A stretch of 64,000 bases of DNA from Haberlea rhodopensis (Eukaryota; Streptophyta; Magnoliopsida; Lamiales; Gesneriaceae). Below are positions 34,497 to 46,031 of this stretch, in pieces (the stretch's first letter is position 1; every line of letters starts with the position of its first letter). The notes under the pieces are model-generated. The model searched no databases, was not told the DNA's origin, and saw nothing but the letters and a program-made list of their open reading frames with translations. Both the position numbers and the translations under genes were made by a program. Location: contig CAJQUN010000413.1 of assembly GCA_907163345.1 (NCBI GenBank), positions 124,001 to 188,000 on the forward strand, in the 5' to 3' direction.

Positions 34497-36923
34497 TGAT
34501 TTTGCGACGAAGTTGAGCCCATCTGTCCGCTTGCTCGGGCTTCTGGCCAATCCATCTCATTTTGGATACGTGTTGTTCGATCACGACCTACCCTTTTGGA
34601 CTTACGCATAGTGGTGTTGTGGAATAACTCAAAGCACGGGGTGTCCCAATACTGCTATGCCCACAATGGATTGAATTGCCCTTGATATGGGTTCAAGTAT
34701 TCAGACATATTATAATATTGGTTTACAATTTTTTTTGCATTTAAGCCATAATGTCGACACACTTGTATCACATGTGAACATGGTATGCCGAAATGTTTTC
34801 ATTTTCCGCAAGAGCATTCTCCTGCTTTGAAGTTGACAACGTGAGTATTGCCACCACATCCTGCTTGCTCCCTAGTGATTACAAAGTCGGTTAATTGTCT
34901 TCGATCGAACATCCGAACATCATGATAATTGGAATGATGGTCAGCACGAGCATATTTTCAAAGACATAATCCGGCCAATCTTGATTATTCTGGATCATTC
35001 ATTCCTCCTTCTTCAGTCGTTCAAGAAAATATAGCACACATTGATCAAAAGTTAATTGCACAATGACGGTGATTGGAAGGCGACGTGCACCCTTCATATC
35101 TCCGCTAATGCACTCGGACATATTTGTGTAAGTATACCACAACGCCATCCACCGTCATGAGCAAGAGTCCATTTTGACTTGTCAATCCAATTCAAATAAT
35201 CAAAATGCTCTTGGTTCAATAATTTTTATTTCTTCCATTGTAGAATCAAACTTTCTAAGCTGATTTTCTGATCCAGCCTTCCAGAATAAGTCTTTCAAAT
35301 GAACAATTTTGAAGCGACTATTAAAGTTTGAGCACACACGTCTCAAACAAAATCGATGCACCCCACGCGAGGATTTGAAGTCGGTAATACATTCAGCGGC
35401 TGCAATAAGGCCCGGATGCCTATCAAATATCAAGCACACATCAGCAGATCCTTAACAATGTGCTTGCTAATCAACCCCAAAAACCATTTCCACGACAAAA
35501 AATTTTCCTCGTCAACGATTGCAAAGGCCAAATGTAAGACTTAATTGTTAGCATCCATGGCCACGATAATCAACATCTTATGCTGATATTTTGTATACAG
35601 ATGTGTTCCATCTACACTTATAATTTGTTGGCAGTGTCGGAATCCATCTGCACATGGTTGGAAAGCCCAAAACACATAATTCAAAGTCATCTCTGTTGGT
35701 CTAGCATTCAGTAGGTGATCCCATTCGATGACTGTGCCTGTGTTCCATTTTTTCAAAGCTCCCATGTAATAAGATAACTTATTCACAGAGCTCTCCCATG
35801 TTCCATACACATTTTCAACCGCACGTCTCCAACTATACCAGCCTTTTGCATATGATTTCTCAAATCCATACTTATATTTAACAGTCTGAATAACATACTT
35901 TAGCTCATAGGATGGATCACGCAAACGATTCCACTAACAAACTAGCAATCATATTTTTGTCCAGATTTGCATGATTGATCAATAAATCACTCAAAAGACA
36001 AGCGTGAGAACCCACATACTTCGTTATTTTGAATAGTCCATTTTTTTTACTCAATGAGGCGCGCAGAAACCATCTGCAAGGCATATCTGGTGTACTATGT
36101 TTGCACACCACTTTCAATAGTGTTTTTGTACTTTTGACAACAAGATACTCACGTTTTGCAATCCGCACAGAGTAATCTTTCACAGATGCGTGAAGATGAC
36201 ATTTATCTTTAAATACCATATTCTGATGGATATTTTCTTTGGAATAGTCGGAGTAACTCCCTCACTTACCAGTTGGAAGGTCGATCGAATCGTCAAATAC
36301 GTCTGGATGTGTCGTGGAGAAAAATGGAATTGTTGGATAAAGGTCATGGTCATTTGTCGTGGTTTTGTTTGCTACATTAATTGGCACTTCTTCAATATCA
36401 ACTTCATCGTCATCAGACGCATCCTCAGATGGAATTCCCTCGGTTCAGACTGAATATCATCTCCAAAATCCGCAAAACTGTCTGCTAGTAGCTCGGGAAC
36501 AATATTTTCAGCAACTATGGGAGCATCATCTTGAATCCTAGAGGTAGTTGGTCTTTCTGTAACTACTACAAATGGACTGTTATGACTTGTCGGGATTTCT
36601 GTAATAAAGTCATAAGGCCTTCGTTCGGTTTGTATATACATCTTCAAACAACTATGATTTTGTTCAGAATCCAATAGGCATGCTAAATTGTAATCATTAT
36701 CAACGGGAAAAATTGTTTGTTTCATCCCCGAAAAATCACTGAATATATATTTACAATATATTTTCATAATGAACTGGTTACGATTGATGCCAGTAATATC
36801 ATATACATCGTTCAATAACTGCAGATAATTAATAGTGCGAGATATTGTCATGCATTTTGACGGACCACGTTCATATTTAACAGATTCTGAATCTTGTAAT
36901 ATATCACCTCTCCAATACAACAA
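34497..36923 (-). pseudogene. MuDR-type transposase, broken
   Basis: Minus strand. N-terminal piece 36923-36372. DNA-binding region 36219-35917 (HASVKDYSVRIAKREYLVV, then CRWFLRASL). Catalytic part 35924-35541 with VDGTHLYTKYQHKMLIIVAMD, the first DDE Asp. The next frame is 35439-35200, with FDRHPGLIAAAECI (second Asp) and HRFCLRRVCSNF. Near 34740-34830 is a SWIM-type zinc finger (CSC, GIPCSHVIQVCRHYGLNAK) with a TGA inside. The tail ends about 34497. The layout is that of plant MULE transposases; a stop or shift separates nearly every block. Confidence 0.85.
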
Positions 36924-37149
36924 ACTTTAATTGACATACCTTAAAAAATAAAGATAAAATTTATAAATTAATACATGATATATGATGTTAAATTTGATTA
37001 TTTATATAACAACGTACCTGCAATATATCGACTGGAGGAAAGAACGAAGATTTTGATACAACAAAGTTTTTGATTTACGAATGCGATTTTGATGCAACGA
37101 ATGCTACGAACATTACGCACGGTTATATAAAGGCGAATAATGTTATTGA

Positions 37150-37394
37150 TGTCGCCATCTTAGATGGCGAAAGATGGCGACAAAGATTAAAAAAAAAATT
37201 TATGTCTTCATGTGCTGACATCATTTTAAAAAGTATTTTTTTAATGTTGTCACAATGTGAGATGTCGACAACAAATATTAAAATATTTTTTTAATAATAT
37301 CGCCATTTCACATGGCCACATAAAAAAATAAAATTTAAATAAGTCGCCATGTCAGATGACGACTTCAGTTGAAGTCGCCATCCGACATGACGAC
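37150..37394. repeat. Palindrome series in the right arm of the MULE
   Basis: At least four further near-palindromes of the GTCGCCAT-n-ATGGCGAC type, more diverged than on the left. The clearest are at 37151-37170, 37344-37364 and 37374-37394. Confidence 0.75.
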
Positions 37395-37483
37395 TTAGAT
37401 TATTCTTATGATAAAAAAAATTGAATTTGTTTGTTAAATAATGTTTAAGTTTAGGTTAGATTGTTAAAAAACCCGTAGTAATC

Positions 37484-38054
37484 ATGTTTCCACTTACCCA
37501 CTACAACAGTACAGGGAAATAGTAGAAGCCACTAAAGTTTAAACAAGGCAGCACTAGTCTATGCGAATGAAACAAAAGTTGAACTATAATTATTCCGGAA
37601 AATGACCCAAATTGGGCTATATTTGTATACTAACTCAATATGATTGGTCTGAAATGATTGATATATTAATTTATATAATTTTTATTTAAAAGATATTTTT
37701 AATATTGAATTTGTGTACAATTGAGCTTCATACCGTGTGTATAAAAATGTTTCGCATAATTGTTGTAGGGTACCGTTTGTGCTTATGTGTTGTCGTTTTT
37801 AAACGATTCACAAGCCGAGATCCTTTATTTCATAAAAAAATGAACATACGTCGATTTTACTCAGTTTCCACGTGACGTGAAATTCTAATACGAAGCACTC
37901 AAAAAGAAAGAAAAGGTTTGCTAAAAAAAATGCAAAAAAAAATTTAAATTGAAAAGGCTGTTTCAATAAATACTCAGCTTCTCATATAAACGGAAATGTA
38001 ATTTGACAGCACTAGTTTAACTGAAAACAGTTGAACAGCAGTCAGTGAAAAAAG
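37484..38054 (-). other. KRP intron, middle part
   Basis: Unassigned AT-rich sequence between the MULE and the Tat element. No gene seen. Confidence 0.5.
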
Positions 38055-38059
38055 GTAGA

Positions 38060-38866
38060 TGTTACCTCGGATTTTGGTAGGGTGTCTTCCTTGGTTAACA
38101 ATAACTCCTTCGGTGGAGGTAAGCTATCCTGAAACAGGAAAAGTTAGAAGGGAGCCGGTGAGGGTTATCCGGCGGGGCCCCTCCGACGATCAAGTCAGGA
38201 TAGAGGATATGGGACTAAGATCCTGTTTCAAACAAAGGTGGGAAAAAGGTAAATAATAACCCCCCTCTGCAAACCTGATACCTTAAGCATATATATAATG
38301 AGAGAGTGAGAGGGACAACCTGCTACGGCCGGCGGATGTTTCGGGGGACCACTGCGGATCTTCCACTGGGTATTTTTGTCTCAGAGGGTGGGGACTACCG
38401 ACAAATACTATACACATCGTACGATACCCTACCGGCGAGATCTTGATAGTACTACAAAATATTCTCTGGGTACTGGTCACTTTCTGATTGGCTTATTTAT
38501 GCGTAGTCCTCTGTCTAGGATAAAAATCAGTTATAGACAACTCGAACGAAGGACCACTCTAGTGCCCGCGATGGTACTGCCGATGCTGAATAGAACAAGG
38601 ACCAAGGGATCCGCCCTGAGTTGATACTCCAGCTTGGGCAAAGTGTACGACTCATGTGAGCTCAGCCGGGGTCGGATCGGTTGAGTTGGGTGGAAGGCCA
38701 GGGCTGAGCTAGGTATAAGTGCCGCGCTGAGTTCAGTAGGACAGGCTGGGATCTGGAGCACAAAGATATCCACCGAGATGGCCCTGCGCAGTAACGGACG
38801 GGGCAGGGTCGGGTCATACCCATAGAATTAGGGTTGAGGCCGTACTGACCTCTCTCAGGGATATCG
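38060..38866 (-). repeat. Element C 3' LTR
   Basis: About 807 bp, collinear with 57042-57846. Its internal end is CGATATCC where the other copy has TGATATCC. A purine-rich AGAGGGGGTTACTCA on the minus strand (38867-38881) is the likely polypurine tract. Confidence 0.92.
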
Positions 38867-39116
38867 TGAGTAACCCCCTCTAGTCGAGCTAGAGTAGCGC
38901 TGCCCTCGACTATTCGTGTCAGGCCAAGACCCGATTCTAGTTGTCAGAATCATTACACTTTCAATCTTGATGGGACATGTTGTCAGCGCTACTGGTGACG
39001 TGCGTCTCAATCGGTGAAGCTGCCACGCGTCTACATCTGCGCTCGCGACGCTTGGTCTCCCCCGATCCTTGTCGTTCGAATGGGTCAGGCCCAAAAGGCC
39101 CATTGCTACGGTGGCC

Positions 39117-39125
39117 TATATATAT
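39117..39125 (+). promoter_or_regulatory. Possible TATA box for the antisense ORF
   Basis: TATATATAT stands about 100 bp before the ATG at 39226, followed by a C/T-rich leader. Position and sequence suit a promoter for the extra ORF; inferred only. Confidence 0.4.
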
Positions 39126-39225
39126 CCTAATCCCCCTCATCCGCCTCACTTTTCTCTCGCCGCTCCCCTCCTCCTGCCCTTCTCGCACGCTTAGATTCTA
39201 GTAAGTGCCTTCCCTTTATTTCCTT

Positions 39226-40390
39226 ATGTCGAATTCGACCTCTTCCACCTCCGCGGCCGCCCTCAGGGGTTCGGCCGGAGACGCCTCGCGGTCTGGGCTT
39301 TCGAGCCCCCAGACCCGTAGTGAACCAGTGAGGGAGGTTGTTAGCGCCATCCCTCTTCTTCAAGTCCCTCCTCATCCTAACCCTGAACCATTTCCTCATA
39401 ACTTCGAGGTTGACCCTCGAGATTTGGTTCGGGCTGGAGTACCCTGGTACGAGGTCCTGAGTTCCCGGGTTTCGGCTGAAGCTGAAGCTCTTCTTCGTTG
39501 ACACTTCATTCCTCCTGACCACGAGGTACGAACACCAGTGTTGGGAGATCGTCCCCACGTTCCCCCTCCGGGCTTTTTTCCTTTCTTTACTGAGCAAATC
39601 AGGAGTGGGCTGCGCTTCCCCGTCCCCTCTCTGTACCAAGACCTAACTAGTTATTTTGCGTCTCCCTTAGTCAGCTCAGTCCAAACTCTTACCAAAACAT
39701 GGCCGCCACAGCTGCCCTGTTTCAATCTTTGAATCTCTCCTTCTCTCCTGCCCTTCTGCACTATTTTTTCCATGTCAAGAACACCACCTTTCTAGGCCTG
39801 TTTTATTTTGGGTCCAGGCCGTCATGTAAGTTCTTGGAAAAAATCCCGACTTCTCACAAAGGATGGAAGGAAACTTATTTCTTTGTCAAACCACCTCGAC
39901 CTTGGTCTTGCCCTACGGCTTGGAGGGATTCTCTTCCCGAGGCTCGCCCTCTCCCGCACCGATATAAGGAAGACGTTTTTTACCAGAAGGTCATGTCAGC
40001 CATAGGTGGTCGACAATTCGAGAGGACGTACTCAGGCGTTACAGGCTGAGCTCTTACCCAGCTAGTCCTCCTCCTGGTGCGTCCTCATCGATCTGAGCTT
40101 ATTTATTGTTTGCTATACTGTCCTTCTATTTATGCCTATTACTTCTATGTAGGTACCATGTCTTTCAACCAGATGCTCTCCGCCATGATCTCTCAAAAGA
40201 AAGGGAAAGGGAGAGCGGCTCCCAAGCACCAGGCTGAAGAGCGAGCTCCCTCACCCCCTCCTGCTCCTCAGGCCGCCCCAGTTGTGACCCTCCAAAGCCA
40301 GGGCTTCCCTCCAGAGGATCAAGACCCTGACGACTTCTTGGACCTCCAAGCCATTGTGGCCAACATCCTCCCCCCCCCCCCCCCCCCCCG
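39226..40390 (+). pseudogene. Antisense extra ORF of element C (gypsy-associated Transposase_28-like protein)
   Basis: It runs opposite to the gag-pol genes. ATG 39226 opens a Ser/Pro-rich start and DPRDLVRAGVPWYEV. It is stopped by TGA at 39499-39501 and continues in the same frame (VPPPGFFPFFTEQIRSGLRF), then shifts frame near 39700 (LLHYFFHVKN, FYFGSRPSCKFL, SHKGWKETYFFVK). This is the conserved domain of the plant family annotated as putative gypsy-type transposon protein. After an intron-like gap (GTGCGT near 40077, CTATGTAG at 40151) a further frame reads MSFNQMLSAMISQKKGKG. It ends at a 20-base C run. Extra ORFs in this orientation are known in Tat elements; their function is unknown. 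Confidence 0.75.
40370..40389. repeat. Poly-C run
   Basis: Twenty C residues at the point where the antisense ORF loses its coding character; the Pro run there is just this homopolymer. Confidence 0.95.
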
Positions 40391-40799
40391 ATTTTATTAA
40401 TTAGGATAATTGACAAGGCTGTACCTTATAAATATTTTCTTCAATGATATGAAACCGGTGCTGCTTGCATAATTATGTTCAATGAAATTTTTATTATGCC
40501 GAGCTGTGGTGTTACTCCGGAAGTAAAAAAAAAACCTACCTATTCTTGGAATAATTGAATTTTTCAACTTAATACAAAAACGAACTGCCCTGATGCAATA
40601 ACTCCGTGGTTCTAATATTATTAAGTAGATTCAAATAATAACGAGGCTGACCTGTTCCAAACTTATGAAAGGAGCATGAGCGCGTGGCCCTTGTCCGCCG
40701 TAACCTTTAGTGTAGGCTGTGATAACAATGGGCTCAAGGCGGGCTCTGGCAATAGCTCTTCATTTGAGTAAACCCTGATCATTCCATCAGGGCGGAATT
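40390..40799. other. Element C 3' untranslated region
   Basis: No coding similarity; lies between the antisense ORF and the minisatellite. Confidence 0.5.
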
Positions 40800-41212
40800 T
40801 AATTTTTATCGCAGTCATGGCGGACCATAACTTTCGTAGTCAGGGCGGACCTTAACTTTTTCGTAGTCAGTGCTGACCATAACTTTCATAGTCAGGGCGG
40901 ACCTTAACTTTTTCTTAGTCAGGGTGGACCTTAACTTTTATCGTAGTCAGGGCGGACCATAAGTTTCATAGTCAGGGCGGACCTTAACTTTTATCATAGT
41001 CAGGGCGGACCATAACTTTCATAGTCAGGGCGGACCTTAACTTTTTCTTAGTCAGGGCGGACCTTAACTTTTATTGTAGTCAGGGCGGACCATAACTTTC
41101 ATAGTCAGAGCGGACCTTAACTTTTTCTTAGTCAGGGCGGACCTTAACTTTTATCGTAGTTAGGGCGGACCATAACTTTTTCTTAGTCGGGGCGGACCTT
41201 AACTTTTTCTTT
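40800..41212. repeat. Minisatellite in element C, about 30-bp unit
   Basis: About 14 tandem copies of a unit like AGTCAGGGCGGACCTTAACT followed by TTTTCTT. Two variants differ in the core (GGACCTTAAC and GGACCATAAC), in places alternating and giving a higher-order unit of about 60 bp. Tandem repeats in the 3' untranslated part are known for Tat elements and can seed satellites. Confidence 0.92.
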
Positions 41213-41339
41213 AAATTATCCACTGGACGATATTTTTGAATAATACTTCATTTAATAATGTCTCCATGAGCCCATACATCATAGAAATACACGTGCTTAA
41301 GAATAATATCTCCTAAGATGAAACGCGTTCCAGGCATCT

Positions 41340-41621
41340 TCAGCTTTTTCCCTCTGCATCGTCTAAGTAGTATGCTCCAGAGCTCACTTTCTGAACTACT
41401 TTGTAAGGTCCTTCCCATTTAGGGTCAAGTTTCCTGATTTCTGTTGACTGGACCTTTTTGAGTACAAGGTCTCCGACCTGAAAACTCCGAAGTATCACTC
41501 GCTTGTTATAGGCCTTGATTACTTTGTTTCGATAGGACTCCATTCTGATTAATGCCTCTCCCTTCTTTCGCATATCATATATAGGTCTAGAGCTCGGCGT
41601 TCGTCATTATCATTGTCATAG
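41340..41621 (-). pseudogene. int: Element C integrase C-terminal part
   Basis: Minus frame 41573-41340: MRKKGEALIRMESYRNKV, then VGDLVLKKV and KWEGPYKVVQKV, the typical gypsy integrase C-terminal domain. It continues the integrase at 47721-48606, cut here by element D. Confidence 0.85.
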
Positions 41622-41626
41622 GCTTG

Positions 41627-43311
41627 TGATAGGGTTGAATATTACGCGTTTTTATGCTTTGATATGTATATGTTTTCGTGTTGATTCTTGAGTTATTTTA
41701 CGTTTTATGGTATATATTTCTATATTTCAGGAATCAATGTTGAAATTCATAAAAGGGGAAGAAATCAAGCTAAAATGATGAAAAAATGAATAAAGTTGAA
41801 GAAAAGAGGAAGAAACCAGAATCCAAGACACATGTTGCTCCTTTCTCCTCAAATTACTATATGTTCGAGCCATGTTTTGGAAATGTGGTCCATATAAAAG
41901 TTGTAGAACTTTCTCTTATCTTCGCGTTGACAGCTGATTCATCAAATTTGGAGTTTGTATGAGAAAGTTACGGCCAAAATACGAAACTCGCCAGAAGCTG
42001 AAAAAGGCGAAGAAACTTACTGTGATTTCCGATCGATCGAGCAGAATTTCCGATCGATCGAGACGGGCAGAAAAAGCCACGAAAATCTTACTGGAAGGCT
42101 CGATCGATCGGCTCTTCTTTCGGATCGATCGGGACGAGCAATTTTCATTAAAATACCTTCCTTGTAGAGTTTGGATGCAAGAGGAAAGTCCATAATTCTT
42201 TCCCCTATATATTATACACCATAATTTCAACCCAAATCATACTTTAAACCCTAGGAATAGCCTCCACACCTCCATACACCCATTCACCATCCAAATCTCA
42301 GCCCCCCTTTCCTTCAATTCCATCATACCTCCATCACTCTCCACTAACACCATCTCACGCCTCCTTCCATATAATTCACGTCCATCACCCCTTTCCTTCA
42401 CTTCATATCCAACCTCCATCCTTCTACCATTCAACCTTCATCCACCATCACCACTTCATCCTAGGAATTGGAACAAGCCAACAAGATAATCGAAGAGCAC
42501 GATCGAGAAAGAAGCGAGGAAGGATCAAGAATCAACGAACGGAGTCGACTTGGGAGTTTGCTTTTACTTTTCGATTATTTGTTTTGATTTATTATTGGAT
42601 TTTAAGTGTTTTGGATGATTGAGAAATATCTTAAACATTGTTTTCCTTTAATATTATTGATTCATTGATTTCATACATCTTCTATGAGCATGTGTTATTG
42701 TTTTTAATGCTTTTGAAGGATTGATCACCTTTGAATGATATTTTATTATAATTGAGATCGAGAGATGAAATTATAATACGATATAGTAATTCATGCCGTG
42801 TGTTAAAGATTGAGATCGAGAGATAAAATCACACACGAGTGATAGCTTTGGGTTGTTTAATCTAAAAGTTAGTGGTTTTCATAAAGCGCATTCAACATTA
42901 AATTGTTAATTACGTGAACGAGAGTTACTAGTTGCAATTTGATGTTAGACTTAATATAGCTCGAGAGAGTATATTGAATAAATTCGGAAAACCCGTCACC
43001 TTAGAGATGTATGAAGAAAAGAATTGTAAGAGTTGGGTTAGGTGAATAATTATCTTGATACTTTCTTGTGGATTTTTCTCGTGATCGTTGACTATTTTGG
43101 TTGGATTATAGTAGCTTAATTTAGTTTAGTTTAATTATTAATTGATTATCGTAGGTTAAATATAGTTAAAAGAAATCTTATGTGGTACTTGCTTGTTAGT
43201 CCTTGTGGGTTCGACAATCCGTATCTTCCTATCTATACTAAAACTTGACACCGTGCACTTGCGGTCTAAAATCGCTAGATTGGAAATAATTGTTTAAAAT
43301 AAAAGCGATCA
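41627..43311 (+). repeat. Element D 5' LTR
   Basis: 1,685 bp starting TGATAGGGTTGAAT and ending GCGATCA. It contains four GATCGATC words (42028-42136), a TATATATTATA box near 42206-42216, and a C/T-rich leader with CACC and CCTCCA words. Confidence 0.95.
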
Positions 43312-43317
43312 AGTTTT

Positions 43318-43335
43318 TGGCGCCGTTGCCGGGGA
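43318..43335 (+). other. Element D primer binding site
   Basis: TGGCGCCGTTGCCGGGGA, the complement of the 3' end of plant tRNA-Asp, lies six bases after the LTR. Confidence 0.9.
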
Positions 43336-43389
43336 CTAACTTTAGTAATATCATACTAGGTTCTTTGACTGTAATTTAACCAATTTTTT

Positions 43390-44505
43390 TTGTTTATTTA
43401 TTTCGAAAAAAAAAAAGAGATTTGTATATATTTATTTTGTTTTTGTTTTGTTTGTCTTGTGAGGTACTTGGAGATGTTACATCAACATGCCTTCACAAGC
43501 TTTGCCCAACAACGTTCCCAGCCGTTCTACGCTGTTTGGGAGAGATTCAATGAATTGGCCAACACATTCCGGTATCACAACTTTTCGAACTACACTCTTC
43601 TGCAATATTTCTTCAAAGGGTTGGATGCACAGACACGAGAATGGGTATTGAGCGGAGCACTGGTGACTGGGAGTCCCCTGGTTGATAGAGATGAGGACAG
43701 TGTGATGCACCTGTTCAATGATATGGCGGACTTTGATCTTCACTGGCATTGTGATCCTTCACTACAAGGTTGGAGTCACCAATACCCACCGGAGCCTCAC
43801 TACCCTATTGATACGCCACAACCATTTGAACATCGTGAAGAGAGGAGAGATAGTTCTGCAGATGTCACAACTCAGTTAGAGGATACCTTAGTGAGATTCA
43901 TGGCAGCAACTGAGAATAGTTTGGAGTGCCAAAACAACTCTATGCGTCACCTGGAGCAGCAAATGGTGGTCCTCATTGAAACAATTTCAACTAGCTACCA
44001 AGAGGAAGAGATGAGGGCTACAAATCAAGAGGCGACAAATCGAGTTTGGTTATATGATGATGATCACTCAACCAACCAAGTTTGGTGGAGTGATCCTCCT
44101 AGTGTGGAAGATTCAAAGGAACTTGAGCCTCTTCAAGAGATTGAGCATACTTCAGAGATGTCATCCGAGGAGTTCCCATATGAAGATGAATCGAGTGTGA
44201 TGTTGGAGAAGGAAGAGACTTGCGAAGATTCTGATTTAAGTCCATCGATGGAGACATGTTCTATGCCATATGTGGATGCGTATTTTCCATCGATGCCAAC
44301 TTCACCGCACTACATTCTGAAAGAGATAAAGCCGATTCAAGATTCATTCTCCCATTCCTACCACTTCAAGATGAATGTTGTTGGAGCGACGAGCGTACAC
44401 TGCTACAATCTTGCCAATCTTGAGGGCATACTGAATGAAGACCCATTAGTGGTATCATACGATACTTACTATGGGCAGCAGCCGCTCTTTGATGGTTGCT
44501 TCTGA
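43390..44505 (+). CDS. gag: Gag-like protein of element D
   Basis: Intact 371-codon frame. Its first 20 codons (Phe/Lys/Ile-rich, from a T-rich leader) may not be used; ATG at 43474 (MLHQHAFTSFAQQ) is a likelier start. It has the gag helix pattern: FYAVWERFNELANTFRYHNF, LLQYFFKGLD, and MADFDLHWHCD around residues 130-140. After about residue 150 it is acidic, Glu/Ser-rich and has no zinc knuckle or protease. In its family Gag forms the particle; here it is the only protein, so pol would have to come from another element. Its intact state fits the near-identical LTRs. Confidence 0.75.
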   Translation: MFIYFEKKKEICIYLFCFCFVCLVRYLEMLHQHAFTSFAQQRSQPFYAVWERFNELANTFRYHNFSNYTLLQYFFKGLDAQTREWVLSGALVTGSPLVDRDEDSVMHLFNDMADFDLHWHCDPSLQGWSHQYPPEPHYPIDTPQPFEHREERRDSSADVTTQLEDTLVRFMAATENSLECQNNSMRHLEQQMVVLIETISTSYQEEEMRATNQEATNRVWLYDDDHSTNQVWWSDPPSVEDSKELEPLQEIEHTSEMSSEEFPYEDESSVMLEKEETCEDSDLSPSMETCSMPYVDAYFPSMPTSPHYILKEIKPIQDSFSHSYHFKMNVVGATSVHCYNLANLEGILNEDPLVVSYDTYYGQQPLFDGCF

Positions 44506-46031
44506 TGGTCAAGCCGAAGACCAAAAATCAGCGCTTCTTGGGAGGCAACCCAAGCGTATCCTTTTATTTAGTTTTGTTATTTGATTTTCAGTTTTTGTTT
44601 TTAGTTTTGTTTATCTCTCAAGTCGACTATTTTACTATTTGCATTCTTCTCTTGCTAGGTACTTAGTTGGTGCGATGAATCCCTACAACAGTGGAGCTTC
44701 CAAAAGCAAATCTTCATCAACCCTCATGCAAGCGTCTTGATCAGGGGAGTTCACTATTTCCCTTTTGATTCTTTTAAACATTGAGGGCAATGTTTGATTT
44801 AAGTTTGGGGGAGTAGTAGCTTGCATGTTTTACTTGTTTTAACCACATGTTGTGTGCTTAAATGACACTTGAATCGTCCGATTATTATGAGCTAAAAATT
44901 TTTTTTTTTATGAGTTCAAACTTGAGAAAAGAATGAATTATAGTAGTGACTATTCAATGAGGATTTTGATCTCACTATGCATATGAACTTGATTTGTGAT
45001 TGGACTTGTACATGAATATCCTAATTTGAGTTAGCATGTCAAGAATGAGGAATACTTTGAGCACAATGAGTCATGATCTTGTGGATTGCATGTTGAATAG
45101 TGATAATTGTTGTGAACTTGATGATTTGTCTTGAGCATCTTAGAGTTATCCTAGAACTTATTTGATGATGACACTTTGAGGCGAAATTTTATAGTTACAA
45201 ACTTGACTTGGAAATGATCTAGGCGATCTTTGAAACGTTTGAGCCTTTCAAGCTTACCATGATTCATATCAATCCCTAGTGTCCCATTTGAGCTTTATTG
45301 AAAAAAGAATGGTATATGCATTGCATATAATTAGACCCCATTCGACATTCTTGGCAAACTCATTATACTTACCCTTGAGCCTAAATGAAAAAAGTTATCC
45401 TTACCCTAAGGGAGTATAATGAATATCATTCGATGCACTTGAATTGTTATATCTTGATGAGCTTATTGAAAAAAATGATGAATGAGAAAAGAAAAAGATA
45501 GATAAAAAGCCTTGAGAAAAAGATTGACTAAATAAGACCCAAAGTGGCCAAGGCTATAAAAGAAAAAGAAGAAAAGCTCGATGTGTGCGAAAAATTTGAA
45601 CTGTAAATGATTATACTCTCTTCTTTGCGCTTATCCTATCTTTTCTTTTAAGCCAACACCAAAGGCCTTACATTACAAGCTTAAAAAGTCCTTTTGATCC
45701 AAGTCTGGGGAGTAACTATCATTAGTGGAGAAGTTGTTTGAAAATAGGCTTATAGCTTGATAATAATCTCGACTTTGAGTTGATTAACATGATTTGATCT
45801 TTAATATGTGCATGAAACTTGAGACTGACTATATCACACACACACGTTCCGATTTTGAGATATGTTGCTTGAATTAGGAGAAAACATGTCTTGTCAACTT
45901 TTATATATGTGCATGAGATTTCTGAGAATAAAATAAGTCATGAAATAATTGTTTCAAGTATCAAGAATGAACTCTACCTTGTGATTTTAATGCTTAATCG
46001 AGGACGATTAAGTGATAAGTTTGGGGGAGTT
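44506..46031 (+). other. Element D internal non-coding region
   Basis: No ORF with known motifs. It starts with the stem-loop-like CTTGGGAGGCAACCCAAG (44538-44555), which I associate with Athila-type elements. Two GTTTGGGGGAG-like tracts occur at about 44803 and 46020; the second (46020-46030) is the polypurine tract before the 3' LTR. Confidence 0.65.

Larger units (their letters stand above)
31411..37474. mobile_element. 6.06-kb Mutator-like element (MULE) with transposase and plant mobile domain gene
   Basis: The ends are GGGTTTTTTAAC and its inverse GTTAAAAAACCC, with similarity continuing about 70 bp inward. The flanks GTAGTAACA (31402-31410) and GTAGTAATC (37475-37483) match at the first seven of nine bases, as expected for a slightly decayed 9-bp MULE duplication. 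The arms carry series of 21-bp palindromes. It encodes a plant mobile domain protein on the plus strand and a MuDR-type transposase on the minus strand, their 3' ends facing each other near 34.3-34.5 kb. Both are broken. It sits in the KRP intron. Confidence 0.9.
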
